Below, one piece after another: positions 52,218 through 63,245 of a stretch of 64,000 nucleotides of DNA. Location: NCBI GenBank assembly GCA_037447655.1, contig JBBHKE010000370.1:149587-213586 (forward strand). Reading direction: 5' to 3'. The DNA is from Zygnema cylindricum. Lineage: Eukaryota; Streptophyta; Zygnematophyceae; Zygnematales; Zygnemataceae. The notes beneath the pieces were generated by a model. That model saw only the letters and a program-made list of their open reading frames with translations. It had not been told where the DNA came from and made no database searches. Every line of letters starts with the position of its first letter. The stretch's first letter is position 1. Made by a program: the position numbers and the translations under genes.

Positions 52218-53290
52218 CCCTCTAGGGTACCAATCTTTAATGGAACAGGCTTCATATACTGGGAAAGTATGATGATAGGAGCTCTATGCGAAAAAAGGTT
52301 TTGGGGGATAGTGAGTGGACGGTTGGGGCGTCCATCAAGTCTTAGAATTCCTCTAGGGTTTGGAGGAAGCAGATTCACTAGATAAGAGAGTCCACCTTCA
52401 ACGGCGGAAACAAAAGAAGGAGAGGTGGTGGACAAAGGAAACAAGAAGGAGGCGACCACACCAATAGCAACTGGTTCGGCATTCATGTCACCTATTCCGA
52501 GGAACGAGGAGAATGATAGTGGAACCTAGGACTTCAACAATATGGCGGCAAAACACTTCATCCTACGCCATCTAACTCAAGGACTTGCATGTCCTCATTT
52601 GCAGGTAGAAAAGGCATCCGATCTTTAGATGGCTCTCATAGAGATGTACCGAAGTGGTACGATTCAGCCAAAACAGATGACTGATCAGAAAGTTAAGGAG
52701 TATGTATACAAAGGGGGGAAGATGTTGGATTTTTGCAATGAGTTTGCTACACTCTTCATGGAGCTAGAGAGTGCGGGAAAAGATTTTAGTGAAAATGAAA
52801 AGGTTAACTGTTTACTAATGAAGTTACCCGATGAGATCGAAAACATAGTCAACCGTGTGAAGGACTTGCCGGACTCAAGATGGATATGGAACTCAGTGGT
52901 AGGGATGATTCTCGTTCGGGAGAATAGGATTGAGATCTGAAGGGGAGAAAAGAGTGGCCAAGCCTTGGCAACTGCGACCGATTGGAGGAACAAGGATTCT
53001 CGAAAACCGGTCAGAAACTATAGAGGGAGGGAGCAGAAAAATCAGACCGACTAGTTTGGACCGAGGGCTCCTAAAGGTTTATGTCATTTTTGTAAGAAAC
53101 CTGGGCACTATATGGCAGAGTGCACTAAGCTAACTAAGCTTCGATTAAAGGAGGGGCAGACCGGTGGAACCCCGAGAGGAAAGAAGAAGGCCCTTGTGAC
53201 ACAGGTACATGAGGCGGAATCCGAGGACGAGGACAATGAGCTCCTTTTGGATGAGGAGTTGGAGGCAAAAAACGAGGTCCAAATTCCACG
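52209..53290 (+). pseudogene. CopH gag pseudogene
   Basis: MGPPSRVPIFNGTGFIYWESMMIGALCEKRFWGIVSGRLGR to a TAA at 52383-52385. The middle has stops near 52528 and 52626. 52629-52940 encodes MALIEMYRSGTIQPKQ, VKEYVYKGGKMLDFCNEFATLFMELES and LLMKLPDEIENIVNRV. Knuckle CHFC...GHYMAEC at about 53083-53125 is intact. 53112-53546 runs open from the knuckle through protease. An in-frame upstream ATG lies in the LTR (52185). Confidence 0.87.
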
Positions 53291-53665
53291 AAGGCAGAAA
53301 TGTGCTTATGGTGGATTGAAAGGTGAAGCAGGCTGGATTTTAGATTCAGGTGCCTCCATGCACATGTGTAAGGATAGGCACCTGTTCACTAAGATAAGAA
53401 ATATTCCCACCATAGAGATAGAGTACGGGGATGGGAGGATAGTCACCACTACTCTTGTAGGTTTGGTAGATCTGAATGTGTTAGTTGAAGGAAAGATATC
53501 CATAGTAACATTCTCCGATGTATTGTTTATTCCGGAGCTGATCTAAAACCTCATCTCGATATCTATATTAGATGATAAGGGTTATTTTACTAGCACTAGG
53601 GAAGGAGTCTTTACTGCTAGTTTTGAGGAGGATGTTTATTTCATAGCTGAGAAAGGTAGCCATGG
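53291..53665 (+). pseudogene. CopH protease region, intact DSGAS motif
   Basis: WILDSGASMHMCKDRHLFTKI (about 53334-53397), the only copy in the window with the full D-S-G-A motif. It continues IEYGDGRIVTTTLVGLVDL and LFIPELI, then a TAA (53544-53546), then LDDKGYFTSTREGVF. Confidence 0.87.
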
Positions 53666-53666
53666 G

Positions 53667-54730
53667 ATGTTTAGGCTGGTTTTAAGTAATGAAAATAAGA
53701 AACTTTATTATGTTGGTGTTCATGATATTATGATGTGGCATAAGAGGCTTGGGCATGTGAATCTAGACAAGTTAAGAGAAATGAAAAAGATGGGAGTGGT
53801 GGAAGGGATTAAGTTTAGTGAAAGTGATAATATTAGTGATTGTAGTGGATGTGCTCAAGGTAAAACACAAAGATTACCTTTTCCAAAAACAGCCACCTAT
53901 ATGGGAGAAAAAAATCTAGATCTAGTACACACATATATTTGGGGACCGGCTAACATGCCCTCACCGAGGGAGAAGAGATTTATGATGACTATCACAGATG
54001 ATTGGTCTCGGTATTCTTGAGTATAATTTTAGAAAAACAAGTCCGAAGTTCAGGATTGTTTTAGACAATATAAAGCATGGAGCGAAAAACTCCATGAAAC
54101 TCCAATCAAGAGAATACGGAGTGACAATGTGGAGAGTATACTTCTAACCAGTTTGAGGATTTTTTGAGGGAAGATGGGGTCCAACACCAAAAGACAGTCC
54201 CAGAAAACCCGTAACACAATGGGGTAGCTGAAAGGTTAAATAGAACACTAAGTGATAATGCTAAAAGTTTGTTGTCAGATAAGAAGATAGGAAAAAGGTT
54301 TTGGGCAGAAGCAATGAACTCTGCTAATTACCTCAAAAATAGAGTTCTTACTTCAGTTATAAAAGATCAAACACCTTATGAGAGATGGACAGGCCGGAAA
54401 CCAAACATATCTCACTTAAAAGTTTTCGGCATGCAAGTATACTAGATACTGATCGGTCCAATTGGAAGCTAGATCCTAAAGGAAAACCGGGATACTTATT
54501 AGGATATGATGAGGATGTTAAAGGATATAGAGTTTATGATCTAAAACGAGAAGATATAATCTTTGTAAAGCATCTAGTAGTTATGGATGAAGGAAAGTCT
54601 GTGGATCCCTTCAAATATACGAAGTCAGTAAAAATCTGATTTGAGTCAAAAAACTCCGATGACTTTGAGCTTCCTAACTATCCAGGTTTTAGAGAAGATG
54701 ACATTCTTGCAGGTACAAATCAGACCGAAA
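53667..54730 (+). pseudogene. CopH integrase pseudogene
   Basis: Pre-integrase HKRLGHVN...CSGCAQGK is intact (about 53738-53870). The core has DLVHTYIWGP: the first catalytic Asp (HTDIWGP in CopD) is Tyr, at about 53923-53940. The RSDN box is followed by a base loss near 54130. The Glu region reads NP-stop-HNGVAER. The C-terminal part is 54385-54639 with DEGKSVDPFKY. Inactive by several criteria. Confidence 0.86.
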
Positions 54731-54741
54731 AGGACTCGGCT

Positions 54742-55652
54742 GTGGAAACTCCAGTGAAAACTCTACCCGAAGCGGAAGACATGGTGGAAATTGATTTGGA
54801 AACAAGGGATAGGGGAGAAGCCGAGTTTGTTCGAAAGAATCCACGAGAACCATCTATTCCGGCCTCAGATTTTGAGGGGGGGAGGAGAAGTAGCAAAAGA
54901 TTGCAAGAAAAACAGGTTAATAACAAGGTAACTAAACTATCTCATCAAGATGAACCTCAAACTTATGGAGAGGCGATGACTTGTCCAGAAAGAAACCGGT
55001 GGAAGACAGCCATCAATGAGGAGATGGCCTCAATCATGGCAGCCGATACTTGGGAGCAGGTGGACTGTCCACCTAACTGAAAACCAATCGGTTGTAAGTG
55101 GATTTTCAAATTAAAACTGAACCCAGATAACACAATCGAGCGCTACAAGGCCAGATTAGTGGCAAAGGGATTTACACAAAAGGAAGGAATTGACTACGAG
55201 GAAACCTTTGCCCAATGGTCAGATTTCCCTCCATCCGCATAATTCTCACTTTAGCAGCAGCGTAAGACATGGAAGGGCACTAGATGGACATCAAGACAGC
55301 CTTTTAGCATGGAGAATTGGAAGAGGAGTTTTATATGCGACAATCCGAAGGTTTTGTGGAGGAAGGAGAGGAGAGTAAGGTATGCCGGCTGATTAAATCT
55401 CTTTATGGTTTGAAACAGGCGCCTCAACAATGGAATAAGAAGCTTGATGAGTTTCTAACCGGTCTGGGATATATTCGGATCAGCTCAAATCACTCAATCT
55501 ATGTTTTCGAAGATGAGGAAGGTTTTATATTTATTGCAATTTATGTTGATGATTTGCTTGTTTTAAGTAAATCAATGGAAAAAATTAATAAACTGAAAAC
55601 CGATCTTAAAGGGAGATTTGAAATGAAGGATATGGGGTAAGCAAAATATATT
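54742..55652 (+). pseudogene. CopH reverse transcriptase pseudogene
   Basis: Linker and RT start 54742-55080 (SKRLQEKQVNNKVTKLSHQDEPQ, WKTAINEEMASIM), stop at 55078-55080. Then [20 protein letters not shown], a frameshift near 55212, and stops within the MDIKTAF region. 55317-55640 is open and has LYGLKQAPQQW and the catalytic YVDDLLVLSKSMEK (about 55544-55585). TAA at 55638-55640 replaces Glu of GEAKYILGI. Confidence 0.88.
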
Positions 55653-56525
55653 TTGGGAATTCAAGTAGAGAGAGACCGAAAAAGAAAAATTATAAGACTG
55701 ACTCAAAAGGAAGCATTAGGGAACATGCTTGAAAAATTTCAAATGGATAAATCTAATAGTTGTACAACTCCAATGGAGTTGAAGAGGGGAAGTGAGGGGA
55801 GTGAGGAAGAAGGAGTCATAGTCTTAGACGAGGAATTATCACCTGAAGAACAAAAGTTCATGCAGACTATTCCTTACAGGCAAGTAGTGGGAAGTCTAAT
55901 CTATTTTATGAATTGTACCAGGCCGGATTTAGCTGCAGCTGTAGGAGTACTGAGTAAAAGTCTAAATGCTTCCACTAAGAAGGATTGGGAGGCAGCTAAG
56001 AGAGTCATTATATATTGGATAGGAACTAGGGATCTATGGTTACATTTGGGTGGGGAGAATACTGACATCACTACTTGGAGTGATGCCAGTTATGGTGATG
56101 CTCCGATGAGGAGATGTACTTCTGGATATGTATTATATGTGGGTGATGGGGCTTGCTGTTGGAGTAGCAAACAGCAAAAAGTTATTGCTCATTCCACCAT
56201 GGAGGCTGAGCATATGGCCTCTTGCTCTGCTGTAAAAGAATTGATGTGGGTCAAGTCTTTGCTTGGTGAGCTTGGTCACCTTAGGAGTGGTGTGCAGAAA
56301 ATATTTTGTGATAATCAGGCAACAATTGCTATTTCTGCCAATCCTAAACATCATTTAAAAGCCAAACACATGGAGATTAGAATCAGCTTTGTTAGAGAGA
56401 AAGTAGAAAACAAAATAATCAGTTTAGAGTACAGACCAGATAATGAGATGGTAGCAGATATGATGACCAAACCAGTGCCTTCCCCTAAACTAATTTTCTG
56501 CTGGGAGAAGTGCGGTCTGAATTAA
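55653..56525 (+). pseudogene. CopH RT end and RNase H, open frame
   Basis: 290 codons without a stop. It has LEKFQMDKSNSCTTPMELK, VVGSLIYFMNCTRPDLAAAVG, TWSDASYGDAP (first RNase H Asp, about 56075), STMEAEHMASCSAVKE (Glu), FCDNQATIAI (Asp), KHMEIR and ADMMTKPVPS. All RNase H acidic residues are visible, so the domain may be intact. It is still stranded after a broken Gag-Pol frame. Confidence 0.9.
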
Positions 56526-56536
56526 AGATTGACTAG

Positions 56537-56549
56537 AAAATAAGGGGAG
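56537..56549 (+). other. CopH polypurine tract
   Basis: AAAATAAGGGGAG directly before the 3' LTR. Confidence 0.87.
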
Positions 56550-57610
56550 AGTAGAAATTAATGGTCCATTTTTAGTATTTTCTAGGTCTAAATAGAAATA
56601 TAGAAAGAAGTCGAGGCAATCTACCTCTAACTTCTTTCTCCAACTCTCAAACTTGTCGCAGTCACTGAGAAATTGGAGAGGGAGCTAGAGCCATGGCTAC
56701 CTAGGCTATCCAGAGGTTTATGGGAAATTTATATTAGTCAAAGGGTTTATTTAATCTAAAAGGTATGTGCCGGCCACAAAATTTGATCCCTGTACCCATC
56801 GTCGGCCGGTAGACGGTAGATAGCTGGTAACCTTAGCCGTTAAGTCTAGGACTAGTGTTACGTAGTATATGGTTTGATATTCATTTAAACAGGTATACGT
56901 ATGATAAATCATATAACTATAATTCATTACGGGATACATAGATCCGGTAATGTGTAAAGAACGGTTTACGGTACGGACACGAAATCAATACCGCGCATTT
57001 ATTTATTAAGTGAAATGAATACCGCGTATGTATTTATTACGGCTACAATTAAATCCGATTTTAATCGGACGGCCGAAATTAGCGCCGAGATCCCGGAAGA
57101 AGATTTCGGCGGTTTGTGGCCATCGCCACATCGGATGACACGTGACAAAATTACATTGGATCGTGGAATCTCCGGAGATTATGGCACCGAATCCGGCTGT
57201 GACATGTGTCGACATTTAGGCCATGTCGTACAATGTCCGTACATAAAGTACACCGAAAGCTGTACTTTTGCGTACGGAACTATATTCTGATTAGTTCCGT
57301 ACATCAGTAGATAGAGTCTGTGAGAGAGATAGGACTTAGAAAAATTAGGAGATAGGACCCTCTCTCCCAGAGAGCTTCGGTACAAAAGGTCAACGTTCAC
57401 CCTCCAGAACTTACTGCTCAGGGGAGCAAATTCAGAGATTCTTTTTGCTATCGACTCAGGGGAGTCTTGCCTTCACAGAGGTGCAGATGGTCAGAGTTTT
57501 TGACTGCCATGGAGGCAGTTGTTTTCGCTGAAACACAAAGGGGTCAGATTATCCTAGAGGCTTCTTGGAAGCTGTCCACTCTGAGGACTTATGGAGGTCT
57601 CACAGTTTCA
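56550..57610 (+). repeat. CopH 3' LTR
   Basis: 1061 bp. Its first base is A instead of T (AGTAGAAATT). It ends CAGTTTCA. It is closely similar to the 5' LTR, for example in U3 around 56880-57300. Confidence 0.92.
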
Positions 57611-58513
57611 TATAGTGCCTTGATTTCTTACAAAAATGACATAAACCTTAGGGAGCCCTTGGTCCTAACTCGTCAATCTGATTTTTTTGTTCCCTCCCCC
57701 CATAGTTTCCGACCGGTTTCCGAGAATCCTTGTTCCTCCAATCAATCGCAGCTGCTAAGGTTTGGCCACTCTTTCCTCCCCTTCGGATCTCAATCGTATT
57801 CTCCCGAACGAGAATCATCCCTACCAAGGAGTTCGATATCCACATTGAGTCCAGCAAGTCCTGCACACGATTGACTATGTTCTCGAACTCATCGGGTAAT
57901 TTCATTAGTAAACAGTTAACCTTTTCTTTTTCACAAAAACTTTTCCAACACTCTCTAGCTTCATAAAAAGTGTAGCAAGCTCATTGCAAAAATCTAACAT
58001 CTTCCCCCTTTTGTATACATACTCCTTAACTTTGTGATCAGCCAGCTGTTGTTGCTGAATCGTACCACTTCGGTACATCTCTATGAGAGCCATCCAAAGA
58101 TCAACTGCCTTTTTTACCTGCAAATGAGGACATTCAAGCCCTTGAGTAAGATGGCGGAGGATGAAATGCTTTGCCACCATATTGTTGAAGTCCCAGGTAT
58201 CAGTATCATTCTCCTCGTTCCTCGAAAGAGGTGACATGAATGCTGAACTAGTTGCTATTGGTGAGGTCGTCTCTTTCAACGTTGCTTTGTCCACCACCTC
58301 TCCTTCCTTTGTCTCCTCCGTTGAAGATGGATCTGCTTTCCTTGTGAATCTGCTTCCTCCAAACCGTGGAGGGACTCCAAGACTTGATGGACACCCCACT
58401 TGTCCACTCACTATCCTCAAAAATCTTTTCTCGCATAGAGTTCCTATCATCATACTTTCCTAGTGTATGAAGATAGTTCCATTAAAGATGGGTACCCTAG
58501 AGGGTGGGCCCAT
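57611..58513 (-). pseudogene. CopI gag pseudogene, cut at the zinc knuckle
   Basis: On the minus strand, MGPPSRVPIFNG, an early stop in place of Trp or Tyr, then 58453-57905: MMIGTLCEKRF, WDFNNMVAKHFILRHLTQGLECPHL, IQQQQLADHKVKEYVYKRGKMLDFCNELATLFMKLES. A one-base loss near 57945 shifts the frame. 57905-57648 continues MKLPDEFENIVNRVQDL. The sequence ends within the knuckle (CHFCKK...H-Y) at 57611, where the CopH LTR ends. Here QQQ is followed by CAG, not TAG. The remaining two-thirds of this element is missing. Confidence 0.85.
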
Positions 58514-58517
58514 AACG
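58505..58517 (-). other. CopI primer binding site
   Basis: The minus strand reads CGTTATGGGCCCA continued by CC; the first base is changed from G to C. Confidence 0.8.
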
Positions 58518-59584
58518 TGAAACTCTGAGACCTCCATAAGTCCTCAAAGTGGACAGCTTCCTTGAAGCCTCTAAGATTACCCTGTCCCCTTTGTGTTTTA
58601 GCAAGAATAACAGCCACCTTGGCAAAAAATAACTCTGACCACCTTCATCCTTGTGATGGCAAGACTCTCGTGAGTCGATCGCAAAAAAAATCTTTGAATT
58701 TTCTCCCCTGAGCAGTAATTTATGGAGGTTTAAAGATGATCTTTTGTATAGAAGCTCTTTGGGAGAGAGGGTCCTATCTACCAATTTTTCTAAGTCCTAT
58801 CTCTCTCACAAACTCTATCTACTGATGTACAGAACCAATCATATTACACTTTCGTACTCAAAAGTACAGCTGTCGGTGTACTTTTTGTACGGAAACTGTA
58901 CGACATGGCCTAAAAGTCGACACATGTCATATTCGGGTTCGGTCCTGTAATCCCAGGGGATGCCGCGATCCAACGTAATTTTGTCACATGTCATCCGATG
59001 TGGCGATGACCACAAACTGGCGAGTTTCTCTTCCGCGATCTCGGCTTTCTTCTCGATCGTTTGATTGAATGTTGATTTCGATCGTAGCGTTCATAAATAC
59101 ATGCGCGGTATTTGTTTGGTTAAAGAAATAAATGCGCGGTACTAGTTTCTTATTCATACCCTAATCCGTACTTTTACATTACTGGACCTATGTATCTTGT
59201 AAACAGTTGCAGTTAAATGAATTATCCTACGTAATAATATTTAAATAAATATCAAACCCTATATCATATAACATAAGTCTTAGACTTAACGATTAGGACT
59301 ATTGGCTACCGGCTATCTAACGTACAGCAGATACCAGGATCAAATCCTCGTTCCGACATCTACCCTTCTAGTAAATAAACTTATCGTTAAATATAAAATA
59401 ATCTATTTCCCGTAATCCTTTGGATAGCCTAGGCAGCCATGGCTCTAGCTTCCACTCCAACTTCCTAGTGACTGCGACAAGTGTGGGAGTTGGAGAGAGA
59501 AGTTAGAGATAGAATGCCTCGGCTTCTTTCTGTATTTTAATTTAGACCTAGAAAATACTTAAAAATGAACCATCAAATTCTTCA
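58518..59584 (-). repeat. CopI 5' LTR
   Basis: 1067 bp on the minus strand from TGAAGAATTTGATGG (consensus TGTAGAAATTGATGG) to GTTTCA. T-arm-like block near 59330-59350. The five flanking bases at 59585-59589 are CCTTT. Confidence 0.87.
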
Positions 59585-60251
59585 CCTTTCCCTCTACTTC
59601 TCATACTCACCCTCCCTCTCCCTTTGCCTCTCCCTCTCCCTCTCTTTCATTGTGGACTCCGCCCACCTCCTAGTTCCCTTATTCTATCCGTTTTTTCCTT
59701 ACCACTCTAATTTATGTTTTCTCCTTACCCCTACTCCTAGTCCAATTTTGACAAGTGATCACTATTGCGAGGCTTGACCCAATGTCTTCTCTCTCCCCCT
59801 CTTCAACCCCTTCCACCTCCACGGCCTCTTCCGCCCCCTCTCCCTCAACCTCCCCCTTTCCATCCCCTTGCCCAGCCCACCTCCTCGCACCCTTCACCTT
59901 GGCACTCGCCCTCGGTCTCCCCTTTTGAGCGCCTCTCGCTCTTCTCTCCCTCCTTCCCTCCCCCCTTCCCTCCCTCCCTCTCACCCTCTCTCCTCTCTCC
60001 TGTCTTCATTTCTCTATCCTCTCTCCTCCCTTCTCCCTCCACTCCCCTCTCGTCTCTCCACTGTCTTGTCACCCCTCACCTCTCCTCTCTCTCCTCTTTC
60101 TTTTCGCTCTTCTCTTTTCTCCTATCCTCTCACTTTCCCTCTCTCTCTCTCGTTCCCCCCTCTTTGCCTCTCTCACTCTCATCTTACCTCTCTCCTCCCT
60201 CTATCCTCTCTCCTCCCTTCTCCCTCCACTCTCCTCTCTCTATCTCCTCTC
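59585..60251 (+). repeat. Polypyrimidine-rich DNA
   Basis: C and T make up nearly all of 59585-59680 and 59780-60250, in irregular CTCTCC, CCTCTC and CCCTTC words. A segment at about 60050-60205 is repeated at about 61500-61655 with few changes. The open frames here give low-complexity Ser/Leu/Pro peptides and are not supported as genes. Confidence 0.8.
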
Positions 60252-61022
60252 TGTTGTCCATAGCCTATTTCAGCCATGGATTACTCACGGAAACACCCAC
60301 AGACTACCTCAAAAACAGCTGTGTTTCAGACAGCACAGATTACTCCACAATAAACAAAATCACGTCAAACTGCACCAATGTGCAGTATACCGTATACACT
60401 ATTATCTCCCAAAGTAACAGCCAAATCCACCAAGGCATCTAGAAGATATAAGCTCTAGAGTTTCCCAAAATTAGCTGACAGCTTCACAAACTAACCACTT
60501 AGACTGTTCACAGAATCTTACAGAGATACTGGAATACAATGAAACTTCACACACATATAGATTCAATATCATAGAATAACTCCACAAAGTTTCACATGAA
60601 AACATCAAACAGATTGATCACACCAACAGGTCAAAGATGAAGAAAACAGTTTGCGATTGCTTTGATAAACTTGAATGCGATACATAAAATAATCTAAGTC
60701 CTGCAGGTTATACTCAGAGTACGGAGGCATACCAGCCGTACTGTATCTACTCTAATAACCTAACTAGTCAAAAGGACAAACCTGTGTTGTACATTATATT
60801 TACACCGTACTCTTCGTATGTCAGAAACTAAGCTACCACTAAGCAACCACTAAGCTACCACTATCGTTTAATCATCATTACTGGAAGTCTATCCAATTCA
60901 TATTATCCGTAGTTGCGCTAGCTGCGTTGGCTGCGCTGTCCGTACTGATCATAAAAATAGCCGCAACTGCGTTGACTTAATTGGGTCGCAGCTGCTCCGT
61001 ACCGGCGGCTCCTATTTCAACA
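60252..61022 (-). repeat. Candidate solo LTR (weak)
   Basis: 771 bp between CT-rich blocks, with ends TGTTG (60252) and CAACA (61022). On the minus strand it starts TGTTGAAATAGGAGCC, like a copia LTR. No target duplication (CTCTC against TTCCG) and no internal element support it. It holds no gene that I recognise. Confidence 0.3.
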
Positions 61023-61204
61023 TTCCGTTTATTTTACATCGGATCGCTTCGCGAACCGCCGTCCATTTGTCATTGCTTGTTCACACCACTCATTAAGACT
61101 TTTACGTAACTTTAATTATCAATCCGTTCCCTCCCCCAATCTGTGAATCTATTCAAACCTCCATATTAAATCCAATTACCAGTTACGCGCGAAACTCACT
61201 TTTC

Positions 61205-61670
61205 AAAACAATACTCTCCTCTCTTCTCTACTACCCACACTTGCCTCTCTACTCTTCCTCTCTCTCCCCTCTCTCCTCCCTTCTCCCTCCCTTCTGTCCT
61301 TTCTTATCTCCTATCTCCTCTCTCTCTCCCCTTTCTCCTTCACCCTTCTCTCTTCCCGTCCCTATCCTCTCTCATCTCTCTCTTCTCTATCTTTTATCCT
61401 CTCGCACTCTCCTCTCTCTTTTCTCTCTCATATGCTCTCTCATCTCCCCACTTTTCACTCTCCTCTGTCCGCCTTCCTCTCTCATCTCTTCTCTCTCCCC
61501 TCTCGTCTCTCCACTATCTTGTCCCCCACCACCTCTCCTCTCTCTCATCTTTCTTTTCGCTCTTCTCTTTTATCCTATCCTCTCACTTTCCCTCTCGCTC
61601 TCTCGTTCCCCCCTCTCTTTGCCTCTCTCACTCTCCTCTTACCTCTCTCCTCCCGCCTCCCTCCTCTCTT

Positions 61671-61718
<48 letters not shown>

Positions 61719-61755
61719 CCTCTCTCTCTCCCTCTCCCTCTCCCCCTCTCTCTTG
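61205..61755 (+). repeat. Polypyrimidine-rich DNA, second block
   Basis: CTCTCC-type sequence with an imperfect (CT)n run at about 61670-61712. It shares a segment of about 155 bp with 60050-60205 in direct orientation. Confidence 0.8.
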
Positions 61756-62180
61756 GTATACCGTATGGTGTCGGTCGTAGGCATGCACGATATTTTTCAC
61801 GCACGCACAATTTTTCGCATGCACGCATGATATTGTGCACGCGCGAGCGATATTTTGCAGACATTTCGCACGCGCATACGCACGCGCATGCGATGCAACC
61901 GCACAAAATCATATGTACGCACACACAATTATTTTGCGCGCATGGCGATATCCGTTCGCACGCACGTCGGCTCACTTATCTTTGACGTGTACGCACGTCT
62001 ATTTGTATATATACTAATTGCGTGCCTACTATTGTTTCGTTTTGCGCGCAGGTACACAATTTTGGAGTACATACGTGAAGTATTGTTTGGCGATGCAGCG
62101 CGATATCTGGGAGTACCATCGATGCTATGATGTACCATTATATATTTAAGTCGCGTTTCCATGTAGGTTCGCGCGTACAT
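61756..62180. repeat. Alternating purine-pyrimidine CGCACGC-rich stretch
   Basis: GCACGC, GCGCAT and CACGCAC words recur at about 61778-61990, for example TTCGCACGCGCATACG near 61864. No unit length is fixed. ORFs on both strands are by-products. Confidence 0.6.
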
Positions 62181-62994
62181 GTAGTTAGGGAGGGTTTTTA
62201 CCCTCGAACGGTAGATTATGAGAAACGTACGGCAGACAATGTTGGCCGCCTATTTGCCAACATTCTAAGTAGTTTCATAAATGTAAAGTAGACTAAACGT
62301 AGGCTAGTTTCGTTTAGGCCTAGCGTAGCTTCTACTTAGTCTATGTTTAGACTTATAATTTTTAGCTTTTGGACAAGAATTTTTTCTTGGCGGCGGAGCT
62401 TTCTCTTGCTCTCTCTCTCACCGACTGCTCATGCTTTTTATTTGTTATTGCTAGCTAGCTATAGAGGCTAGATAGGCTACGAATATTTTTTTTTGTTTTT
62501 TTGCCCACGTTTTTAATCCACACTGCCTAAGGCCACGTCCGGAAGGTTTTCCTCCAAACTTGGTCTTTTTGGGTGAACGTGTGGAATTGGAGATTGTGGG
62601 GGAGCACATTGGGACCTTGCTGTGTCTTCCTCGGGCAGCTTGACGGTTTGATTGGGTGTTTGTGTTTTGTTTGTATTTCGGTTGGCTTAGAAGGAGTGTA
62701 TTTTTGATCGAAATTGGATTTTCACTTTTTCCGATTGGAATATTCCTTGCTTTGTTTTCATAACGGGGTAACTCTTGTAGGGAATGTGATAAATACCAGA
62801 GAGCCTAGAGGCTACCTCTAGGATTAGCATTCTTGTCCAAAAGATTAAAAAAAAAAATCTATTGAAAATATAAATCTCATTTTATAAAATAAAAAAAAGA
62901 CTTTGTTTTTGTTTTCCGCTATTTCTTTCTTTCAATCTTTGTGTCTTATTCTGGTGCCACTATATTTCTTGGTTTTAGTGTTAAACCTAAATTT
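62181..62994. other. Unassigned DNA with a 15-bp inverted repeat
   Basis: CTTTTGGACAAGAAT at 62366-62380 is exactly complementary to 62829-62843. The segment between has no coding capacity. An 11-A run follows at about 62847. No clear target duplication is seen. Confidence 0.5.
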
Positions 62995-63245
62995 TGCAGC
63001 AAGTTTAGGGTTAATCTGCAGAATTAGGGTTAACTGCAAAATTAGGGTTTGGCTGAAGGATTAGGGTTTTGGCTACGAAATTAGCGCTGCAGCAGATTTA
63101 GGGTTTATTCCATTTGATTCTAGTCCTTAGGTCAGTCCTTCTATTCTTTGGCAACAGATTTGGAGTTTTGGCCTTCTAGAATTAGGGTTTGGCTTTGGAA
63201 TTAGGGTTTTCCAAGTGGAATTAGGGTTTGCTGTTGGCTTTGGAT
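62995..63245 (+). repeat. Telo-box-like degenerate repeat
   Basis: TTAGGGTTT or close variants occur about nine times at irregular spacing of 15-40 bases, many within AATTAGGGTTTGGC. The plant telomere unit is TTTAGGG; the copies here are not in tandem, so this is not a telomere tract. Confidence 0.65.

Larger units (their letters stand above)
51155..57610 (+). mobile_element. CopH: most complete Ty1/copia element of the window
   Basis: 5' LTR 51155-52204, internal region 52205-56549, 3' LTR 56550-57610. All domains are present in copia order but are broken by many stops. The flanks are TTTAG (51150-51154) and TATAG (57611-57615), 4 of 5 alike. However, the left flank is plus-strand CopG and the right flank is minus-strand CopI, so the two flanks do not rejoin. 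Confidence 0.92.

Noticed and set aside
59765-60442. 225-codon ORF rich in Ser, Pro and Leu, and a similar one at 61241-61780
   Set aside because: Same artefact of CT-rich DNA; overlapping frames on both strands look alike.
60252-61022. Full claim of a solo LTR
   Set aside because: TGTTG and CAACA ends alone are weak, there is no target duplication, and the flanks are low complexity. Listed only as a weak candidate.
62995-63245. Interstitial telomere array
   Set aside because: Units are not tandem and only a few match TTTAGGG exactly.
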